Notes under the pieces: generated by a model
The model's database searches: none
What the model was told of the DNA's origin: nothing
What the model saw: only the letters and a program-made list of their open reading frames with translations
Assembly: GCA_003233615.1 (NCBI GenBank)
Contig: QIMB01000274.1
Span: forward strand, 1 to 11,975
Origin: Nitrospirota bacterium
GTDB lineage: Bacteria; Nitrospirota; Nitrospiria; Nitrospirales; UBA8639
Length of the DNA stretch: 11,975 bases
Direction of reading: 5' to 3'
Position numbers and translations under genes: made by a program
Shown here: one piece after another, positions 6,827-11,975 of the stretch
Layout: the number at the start of each line of letters is the position of its first letter
How positions within the stretch are numbered: the stretch's first letter is position 1

Positions 6827-7070
6827 ATGTGTCCTAAGCTCTTGAGAGAGCAGGAAGCATGGGGGGAGACGACCAACAGTGCCTTGATTGGAATAGAGGT
6901 GCGAGAGATGTTAGCCAAACTTGGCCGGATGGACGTATTCGATGCAATTCAGAATTGAACATGGCATTGTAGATTTCTTCACCGATGAGGTTGATCCACC
7001 CTTTTGATTAGATCAGACATCCTGGTATCATGAACACATTCATCGCAAAAGACCAAGAGTTGGAAGCTAT
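6827..7070 (+). pseudogene. Possible decayed small gene(s), unidentified
   Basis: One frame (6827-6958) encodes 43 residues with a protein-like stretch, LIGIEVREMLAKLGRMDVF. It stops at TGA just where a second frame opens with ATG at 6942 (MQFRIEHGIVDFFTDEVDPP). That second frame is stopped by TGA and then continues open for about 20 codons (SWYHEHIHRKRPRV). One frameshift and one stop would join the three parts. I do not recognise the family, and chance reading frames cannot be excluded. Confidence 0.22.
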
Positions 7071-7124
7071 TAACCCGGCAATTAATCGGATTGCATAAAA
7101 TGTCGTGAAGTACTGATGGAATAA

Positions 7125-7141
7125 TGGTTTTCAATAAACCA
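7125..7141. promoter_or_regulatory. Dyad upstream of hicBA, possible operator
   Basis: TGGTTT-TCAAT-AAACCA is a perfect six-base inverted repeat with a 5-base centre, ending 46 bp before the hicB start. It overlaps a weak -35-like TTTTCA (7128-7133) whose -10 partner would be TAAATT (7150-7155). HicBA operons are commonly autoregulated. Whether this dyad is the operator is inference. Confidence 0.3.
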
Positions 7142-7187
7142 ATGCACTCTAAATTGTTGCCTGTTTAATAACTTGGAGAATAACTGT

Positions 7188-7379
7188 ATGAAACAAAAAA
7201 TCACACATTGGAAAGAATCAGACGGGAAGTATCTCGGGTACCTCAATGATTATCCGGAGCATTGGACCCAAGGGGATGATCTTGAAGACCTCAAAGAACA
7301 CCTTTTGGACTTATACAAAGAATTCAGCAAAGGTGACCTTCCCGGGATCAAGAAAGTTGAAGAAATCGAAGTCGGATGA
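7188..7379 (+). CDS. hicB: HicB-family antitoxin (short form)
   Basis: Predicted antitoxin that would bind and neutralise the HicA RNase encoded by the next gene. The 63-residue product has the HicB core, a partial RNase H-like fold: KESDGKYLGYLNDYPEHWTQ at about 9-28, followed by DLEDLKEHLLDLYKEF, the helix typical of the family. It ends right after this core, so the C-terminal ribbon-helix-helix or helix-turn-helix DNA-binding part found in longer HicB proteins is missing. The ATG at 7188 is preferred over an in-frame TTG at 7173 because GGAG sits nine bases upstream of the ATG. The stop overlaps the hicA start as ATGA. Antitoxin-first order is the reverse of the classic E. coli hicAB arrangement. 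Confidence 0.85.
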   Translation: MKQKITHWKESDGKYLGYLNDYPEHWTQGDDLEDLKEHLLDLYKEFSKGDLPGIKKVEEIEVG

Positions 7380-7555
7380 AGCGAAAGGATCTTATCGATA
7401 CCATCGAAAGCTTGGGATGTGTGCTGCTCCGCCATGGTGCCAAACATGATATCTACCATAATCCGAAAACTGGCATGACTCAGCCAATACCCCGTCACCG
7501 GGAAATTCACGAAATCCTTGCGAAGAAAATTATTCGAGACCTCTCCAATCATTAA
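7376..7555 (+). CDS. hicA: HicA-family mRNA interferase toxin
   Basis: Predicted translation-independent ribonuclease toxin that cuts mRNA when not held by HicB. The product is only 59 residues and begins MKRKDLIDTIESLGCVLLRH. The double-stranded-RNA-binding-like fold is marked by RHGAKHDIYHNPKTG at about 19-33, with His24 at the expected catalytic position, then IPRHREI at 38-44 and the closing helix LAKKIIRDL. All the blocks expected of a working HicA are present and uninterrupted. The ATG shares four bases (ATGA) with the hicB stop, so the two are translationally coupled in one operon. No terminator with a T-run follows. The call is firm on family; activity is untested. Confidence 0.88.
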   Translation: MKRKDLIDTIESLGCVLLRHGAKHDIYHNPKTGMTQPIPRHREIHEILAKKIIRDLSNH

Positions 7556-7717
7556 GGGCACAAATTCTGTAGGTGAGACTGCGCTCCCATCTTCAATGAT
7601 TTTCCATATTTTTTACGCCCTTGCCCTTGAAGAGAGCTTTGATGTGAGGGAAACCACATCAATACCCGACCAACAATTGGGGGCATGGCTTAACTTTGCA
7701 TTACTTCTTCACCTTAA
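7556..7717. other. Spacer between hicA and the transposase remnant
   Basis: No credible gene was seen in this 162 bp. It contains a perfect eight-base inverted repeat, TTGATGTG (7639-7646) and CACATCAA (7655-7662), with an eight-base loop but no T-run after it. This could be a weak terminator for hicBA or part of the decayed insertion sequence. The left end of that element was not found. Confidence 0.35.
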
Positions 7718-8206
7718 ATTGCAGCCGACTCAACCCTCGGGTTCCGAGCATCCTCCCATGTAAAGTCAAGCAATGACCCCAATCGTGGGCTGAATGTCTT
7801 GGTTGATCGCAAGAGTCGGCTCACGCATATCAGTGTTCTGGAAAACAAGACCGCGGCCGTGACGAAACGGGTGATGCTTTGCCGACTAAATCGGTATCCC
7901 ACCACGCTCACTCAATCGATTACTTATGATAATGGGAGTGACAATACGTTGCATCAGGAGATCAATAAAGCCTTAGACTCCCAGTCCTTTTTCTGTGCGC
8001 CCTACCACAGTTGGAAGAAAGGTCGCGTGGAACAGCTCAATGGATTGATCCGGCGATTCCTCCCCAAGGGGACCAACTTTCATGAGCTGGGGCCGTGGCA
8101 GATCAATCGAATTGAAAAACGGTTGAACCACCGTCCACGAAAGTGTTTGAACTATCGCATGCCGTATGAAGTTCTCCGCGAAGCCCGTGGTGCACTTGAC
8201 GGTTGA
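7718..8206 (+). pseudogene. IS30-family transposase, C-terminal remnant
   Basis: Fragment of a DDE transposase. From 7799 the frame reads VDRKSRLTHISVLENKTAA, then ITYDNGSDNT with the second catalytic Asp (Asp44 counted from 7799). It continues CAPYHSWKKGRVEQLNGLIR with the catalytic Glu (Glu78), 33 residues after the Asp as in IS30, then RFLPKGTNF and LNHRPRKCLNYRMPYEV, the usual IS30 ending. Upstream, the frame is open only to 7718 (a TAA lies before it). The place where the HWE-x-D block with the first Asp should be reads SSHVKSSND, so it has decayed. The N-terminal helix-turn-helix half is absent. Full-length relatives are about twice this size. It cannot be an active transposase by itself. 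Flanking inverted repeats were not identified. Confidence 0.85.
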
Positions 8207-8289
8207 ATGTGGGATGTGCATCGTACCCTAAAGAGCAGATTTCGTATCCTCTGAATGCCTGCCATGCTAACTGGTGACGCTAGTGCTCC

Positions 8290-11200
8290 TTAGAGGTATC
8301 GATCGATTGCCGAAAAAACTCCTGCAGATTTCCAAAGTTGGCGGTTGCCGATCACATACAAAGAAGTCTTCGCACGGGTAGCTGCCACATTGACTAGGTT
8401 TGGTCTTCCGCCCGCCCATCCGCGTGCGCCATTCTGTGAGGGGTCCTGCGCGCCAAGCACGAAAAAGACGATTTCAGCTTCCCGTCCTTGAACGGTATGA
8501 ACTGTGCCGACATGCTCCAGAACCCAAGCTCTCGGAGTATTCATCCATCCGTCCAATACGCTGCTTCTGAGCAATTCTTGCCGAAGATTGTTCTGTACGA
8601 TCACAAATGGCGTCACGATGTAAAGATCAGGCTCTGCTCCAGCAGTGCGCAGCTTGCGGAGCATCTCTATGAGGACAATTGTCTCATCGGCGCACCACTT
8701 GTCTGGCCCTGGCTTACCTATAACATCTATCCAACTTGAGGGGCCAAGAATTGGATTATCACATGACGGCTTTTTCGCCTGCACCATGAGATTTGCGTAG
8801 GCAATCTCGTTCGAGATATCAAACATAGGGCTATCGCAACGTCGATGCACAAGAAGTGGTGCGCCGACATCCCTGTGACCGCTTCCTATAGGGAAACGAG
8901 CGCAATACATGCTTGCTGCATCACCAACGGTTTGCACCGATGACTCGGGTGCATTGTATTTCAACGGATCAATCCCGAAAAATCCACATATCTCTTCGGT
9001 CAGACTTTTAGGAAGAGTTACCACAGGCTCGATTTGCAACGGATCGCCGACCACTACGGAATTTTTCGCTCGGATCATCGCGCCCACAGCGGCTTGCGGG
9101 GATGCTTGCCCGGCCTCATCGACCAACAACCAGCCAAGTGCTTCGGCGGGAAGTCGTGAGAACATCCGGTGGACAGACGCAAATGTTGTCGAGACAACCG
9201 GTACAACGAGAAAGAATGAAGCCCACAAATCACCAATTAGTGCATCCTTTTGCGGCGTACCAAGGGAACGAGTGCCAAAAGACTCGATGAAAATGGACAA
9301 ATTTTGCCGAAGTGGATCAGCGGCACAGTCGATAAATGCGCGGTGTAGCGAAATGGCGGTCTCGAAAACCCGATCACGAAGTCGATTTGCAGTGTCGTCA
9401 AACCACACATTGCCCATCTGTTTATTCTCACGCGTTTGAGCGAAAAACTCAGCATCCGGCATAGGGACGCCCAGATCACCCTTGGCATGTTCAATTTGAT
9501 CTTCGAGATGCAGCGTTTCGGCTTTGAGCTTTGAAAGCTGTTCCTTCGTTTTTTTGATCAGTCGTTGTTTCGCTGACGACTGTGCTTGAAGTTTTTTGAA
9601 TTCTGAATTGTAAGAAGCTTTAGCATTCTTTTCATTAGTCACAATCGTTGAGAGCTGATCATATCGGAGGCGCCAATCGTTGAAGCGTCTCGTTCGAAAC
9701 AAACGAGCAAAAAATCCTGGTTGCTGGGCGAGCTGATTTTGTTGCTCGTGTTCGGTGGTCACAAGCACCGCATCCGCGCGCTGAAATTTTGCCCGTGCAT
9801 CTGCAATTGAAGATGCCAGCCCTTTGACTTCTTCCTCAAGCACTGGCAACTGTGTCTCCAGCTCCTCTAGCTCAGAGGAGATTTTGGTAAGGCGAACAAG
9901 GTGTTCATGCAATACCTGGAGCGTCTTTTGAGACTCGCTAGATAGCTTGAGAGCTTGCAGAAAATCTCCCCGCGCTTTCTCCCAACGTATCAGTGCTTCG
10001 CGCGCGTTTGCGGGCGGATGCTCGATGTCTATAATCACACGGTTTCGTTTTATCGGAGGGCCGTTTTCCTGCGGCTCGGAAACGATCTGTGGGAACCCGC
10101 TTGCATGATTAAGATAGGTCGAAAGCCCGTTTTCCTCGTCACGCCAGAAGGCCTGTGAAAACAAGTATCGATTAGAAGAGTTGCCAAGTACCGCCGCGAT
10201 GGTGCCCCAGCTATCGCGCCCAATTACCTTGTCCGAGATGCTTTTGAAGTAACGCAGTTCCGGTGCATCTTGTGCGATGGCGTCCAGTGCGGGCAGCTCG
10301 GCGCTAACGTTTTCAACCGCCTTATTATTGGACGATGCTACAACCATCTCGAACCCCATCAGGCGATTATTGAGCCTATGGAGGGTGATCTTGGCACCGC
10401 TTCTCTGAAGAGTGTGGTCTGTTGGCGTGAATGCGCTTGACGGGTTTTTGAATTCACTCATCACCGTCGCACGTTCGACAATCCGCGCAGCCACAACATC
10501 CCGCAGTAACGTTGTCTTACCCGTACCGGGCGGGCCATTGACCGCTAGTATTCCGGTTCCCATCAGCCGCTTGTTAGACGCGTTGACGGCTGCTTGCTGC
10601 AAAAGTACAAGAGGATATCGGCCATTTCCAGGCCATCGACCCAACGGCGTAAAAGCTGGTTGAAGCAGTTCCTGCAAGCCAGCATTATTTTCTAGCAAGT
10701 CGATCTGCTGTGAAGGGCTGGCAACTCCCAGATAATGCTTGAGCGCATGCGGGAGACTATCCTTGCTCTCCAATGTCCGAGCGAGTGCCAGATCTTCGAG
10801 AAAGAACGAGTTCAACAATCCAGGCTCGGGCGGTGTCTTACTGGCAAAAAACTCAAAGCGGCGCAGTGCGAAATAAGGGGCTTTGATCTCATGACCCTCA
10901 AGGTTCAGTGTTTGCACCAGATGATCGAACAGCTCATTGATGTGTTCTTTGGTTAGAGGAAGCACCACGTCATCGCGGTCACGCTTGATCAGGAGTTTCC
11001 GAAACTTGCCCATCAGATGCTTCTCTTGTTGCGGCCAATCGGCAAGGTTCTTCAAATCACCCTGCAAGGCGATAGGCACCCCCCACGCAAAACTTGAAAT
11101 CGCGGCTGAGGTTTCTTCCTCTAGCGGTCTTCCTTCCTTATCGAGCAGACAACTCGCAATCGGGCAGAAACCTTTCATACTGGGTTTGTCTGGCCGATCG

Positions 11201-11763
11201 TCGGAGTAGAGTTCCAAGAGCTCTTCAACAGCAGGTGCAAGGGCGATGGCGCCCAAAATAAGTTCATAATACAGGCGCTTTTTCGGTCGCGATCTTTCGC
11301 CCAACGCCCAAGGTAGGTCTTTCTCATCAAAACGCGCAATTTTGGATTTGTCGCCAGCAGCCAAATCCTCTTCCCGCTTGTAGCCTTGTGGCGAGAGCAC
11401 TTCGAGCGCCGTCCATGCACGAAGTATATCTTGCGGGGCATTTGCTACGGTAGGTTTTGGGCCCAAATCAACGCGCCTGAGAGTGGTCTTGGCTTTGGGG
11501 GATGGCTTAAGCTCGAACGTCTGCTGCTTAGCCTCTCCCTTCTGCTGCGGTTTTGGTGGAGGTTTTCTTTGAGATTCTGGCTTTCTTGCGGGCACTCTCT
11601 CGTTTGCAGCGATCACTTTTTTCTTCAAAACAAAAGCTCGTGGCGTGCTTCGGTAACCCAGCTCGGCTGTCAGGTTGGCCAGCACTTCGTCGTCACCGCC
11701 ATTTTGGGTAAACAGCGCCTCAAGGTCATTGATTGATTTATTAAAATAGGGCCTGGTCAGCAT
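8290..11763 (-). CDS. Large SF1 (Upf1/DNA2-like) helicase with N-terminal extension
   Basis: Predicted ATP-driven nucleic-acid helicase or translocase of 1157 residues. Walker A is GPPGTGKTT at 410-418, motif Ia VVASSNNKAVENV at 474-486, motif II LLVDEAGQAS at 879-888 (DEAG), and motif III GDPLQIEP at 906-913. Later motifs are LVHRRC at 971-976, VHTVQGREAEIVFF at 1088-1101 and NVAATRAKTSLYVIG at 1125-1139 with the arginine finger. Between motifs Ia and II is a long insert with charged coiled coil at about 595-765, broken by PGFFARLFRTRRF near 682. The N-terminus has a short helical block (LEALF to ELGYRSTPRA, 14-43), a Pro/Lys-rich linker (55-105) and an unrecognised domain at about 110-400. 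No nuclease motif is visible; the protein ends just after motif VI. A weak GTAAGA precedes the ATG. It lies next to a dead IS30 and hicBA, suggesting an island or defence role (inference). Confidence 0.9.
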   Translation of the reverse strand: MLTRPYFNKSINDLEALFTQNGGDDEVLANLTAELGYRSTPRAFVLKKKVIAANERVPARKPESQRKPPPKPQQKGEAKQQTFELKPSPKAKTTLRRVDLGPKPTVANAPQDILRAWTALEVLSPQGYKREEDLAAGDKSKIARFDEKDLPWALGERSRPKKRLYYELILGAIALAPAVEELLELYSDDRPDKPSMKGFCPIASCLLDKEGRPLEEETSAAISSFAWGVPIALQGDLKNLADWPQQEKHLMGKFRKLLIKRDRDDVVLPLTKEHINELFDHLVQTLNLEGHEIKAPYFALRRFEFFASKTPPEPGLLNSFFLEDLALARTLESKDSLPHALKHYLGVASPSQQIDLLENNAGLQELLQPAFTPLGRWPGNGRYPLVLLQQAAVNASNKRLMGTGILAVNGPPGTGKTTLLRDVVAARIVERATVMSEFKNPSSAFTPTDHTLQRSGAKITLHRLNNRLMGFEMVVASSNNKAVENVSAELPALDAIAQDAPELRYFKSISDKVIGRDSWGTIAAVLGNSSNRYLFSQAFWRDEENGLSTYLNHASGFPQIVSEPQENGPPIKRNRVIIDIEHPPANAREALIRWEKARGDFLQALKLSSESQKTLQVLHEHLVRLTKISSELEELETQLPVLEEEVKGLASSIADARAKFQRADAVLVTTEHEQQNQLAQQPGFFARLFRTRRFNDWRLRYDQLSTIVTNEKNAKASYNSEFKKLQAQSSAKQRLIKKTKEQLSKLKAETLHLEDQIEHAKGDLGVPMPDAEFFAQTRENKQMGNVWFDDTANRLRDRVFETAISLHRAFIDCAADPLRQNLSIFIESFGTRSLGTPQKDALIGDLWASFFLVVPVVSTTFASVHRMFSRLPAEALGWLLVDEAGQASPQAAVGAMIRAKNSVVVGDPLQIEPVVTLPKSLTEEICGFFGIDPLKYNAPESSVQTVGDAASMYCARFPIGSGHRDVGAPLLVHRRCDSPMFDISNEIAYANLMVQAKKPSCDNPILGPSSWIDVIGKPGPDKWCADETIVLIEMLRKLRTAGAEPDLYIVTPFVIVQNNLRQELLRSSVLDGWMNTPRAWVLEHVGTVHTVQGREAEIVFFVLGAQDPSQNGARGWAGGRPNLVNVAATRAKTSLYVIGNRQLWKSAGVFSAIDRYL

Positions 11764-11795
11764 TTCTTACTCACAAAAAAAATATTACCCAACTT

Positions 11796-11801
11796 ATCAT
11801 A
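11796..11801 (-). promoter_or_regulatory. Candidate -10 element of the helicase gene
   Basis: The minus strand reads TATGAT (5 of 6 to TATAAT) 32 bp before the ATG. The expected -35 position (about 11819-11824) has no good hexamer but is covered by the dyad at 11821-11835. Confidence 0.25.
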
Positions 11802-11820
11802 AGGGTACCTCTAAAAACTC

Positions 11821-11835
11821 GAATTTCCAAAATTC
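11821..11835. promoter_or_regulatory. Perfect dyad at the -35 position, possible operator
   Basis: GAATTT-CCA-AAATTC is a perfect six-base inverted repeat with a 3-base centre, 58 bp upstream of the helicase start and overlapping the -35 position of the candidate promoter. This placement fits a repressor or activator site. AT-rich dyads also arise by chance. Confidence 0.3.
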
Positions 11836-11876
11836 ATCCTCAATGTTTTCAATAGGTTATGGAGCTGAATTTCAAG

Positions 11877-11902
11877 AAAAAATAGGGGTCATATATGGAC
11901 CC
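11877..11902 (-). terminator. Possible intrinsic terminator of an upstream minus-strand gene
   Basis: On the minus strand GGGTC (11902-11898) and GACCC (11890-11886) form a five-bp stem around a seven-base AT-rich loop. This is followed by CTA and six T residues (11882-11877). The stem is short, but the T-run is in the right place. It would end a transcript entering from the right edge, leaving the helicase with its own promoter. Confidence 0.35.
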
Positions 11903-11975
11903 GCAATGAATGTCAACAGCTTTTCATCACGGTTTTTCTCCTATTTTTCGCGTTGCGTTAAGCACAGTGAAGATA

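Larger units (their letters stand above)
6791..7187. other. Gene-poor gap with short broken reading frames
   Basis: Between the Nudix gene and hicB I see no intact gene of normal size. It starts with a C-tract at 6797-6809 (eight C, one A, four C). From about 6827 to 7070 there are short frames that read like decayed coding sequence. The last 60 bp before hicB carry a dyad and AT-rich promoter-like sequence. No tRNA or attachment site was recognised. Confidence 0.5.
11764..11975. other. Upstream region of the helicase gene
   Basis: AT-rich 212 bp with no credible gene. It contains a possible terminator (11877-11902), a perfect dyad (11821-11835), a GGTACC palindrome (11804-11809) and a -10-like hexamer for the helicase. 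The next gene, if on the minus strand, begins beyond the window. Confidence 0.5.

Noticed and set aside
7518..7763. 81-codon frame overlapping the end of hicA
   Set aside because: It is out of frame with hicA, has no recognisable family and no ribosome binding site; it most likely runs by chance into the IS30 remnant.
7799..8206. Complete transposase gene starting at TTG
   Set aside because: It lacks the DNA-binding half and the first catalytic Asp, and the IS30 similarity continues upstream of the TTG in decayed form.
8909..9439. 176-codon plus-strand frame inside the helicase gene
   Set aside because: It lies opposite the conserved helicase motifs II-III, and its own translation shows no protein family; it is a shadow of the real gene.

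Overview
This window looks like a piece of a Gram-negative bacterial chromosome: a conserved housekeeping block on the left (about 1-6790) and an accessory segment on the right (about 6800-11975). The lineage cannot be fixed from the sequence. A Nitrospira-like (Nitrospirota) source is a guess from the general look of the proteins.

Left block. At the left edge are copies of a 23-bp repeat spaced 35 bp apart. They are followed by a possible promoter, a TrmH/SpoU-family RNA 2'-O-methyltransferase (210-974) and a DUF1653 protein (1043-1258), probably co-transcribed. Converging on them from the minus strand is purE (1468-1956), the purine-pathway N5-CAIR mutase, with no purK beside it. Divergent from purE, across a 308-bp control region with a hairpin, is a 1-Cys (Prx6-type) peroxiredoxin (2265-2900), followed by a strong 16-bp stem-loop. 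Two small minus-strand genes come next: a two-CxxC protein (3013-3357) and a probable BamE-like outer-membrane lipoprotein (3446-3859). Then comes a minus-strand pair in which the translation factor ettA (4346-6031) overlaps by one base a small two-helix membrane protein (4083-4346). Divergent from ettA is a zinc-ribbon Nudix hydrolase (6242-6790).

Right block. A stretch of about 400 bp holds only short, broken reading frames. It leads to a compact toxin-antitoxin operon, hicB (7188-7379) and a 59-codon hicA (7376-7555), joined by an ATGA overlap. Next is the decayed C-terminal half of an IS30-family transposase (7718-8206). Convergent with it is a very large minus-strand SF1 helicase of the Upf1/DNA2-like type (8290-11763, 1157 aa). 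It has a roughly 400-residue N-terminal region of unknown function and a long coiled-coil insert inside the motor. A possible terminator of a further upstream minus-strand gene and a dyad at the -35 position lie before the helicase start.

How it fits together. The left genes serve RNA modification, purine synthesis, peroxide removal, ribosome control and nucleotide clean-up, and do not form one pathway. The right part (toxin-antitoxin, dead insertion sequence, lone large helicase) has the make-up of a genomic or defence island. That role is inferred from gene types and layout only. The best candidate for something undescribed is the 1157-aa helicase with whatever lies upstream of it beyond the window.
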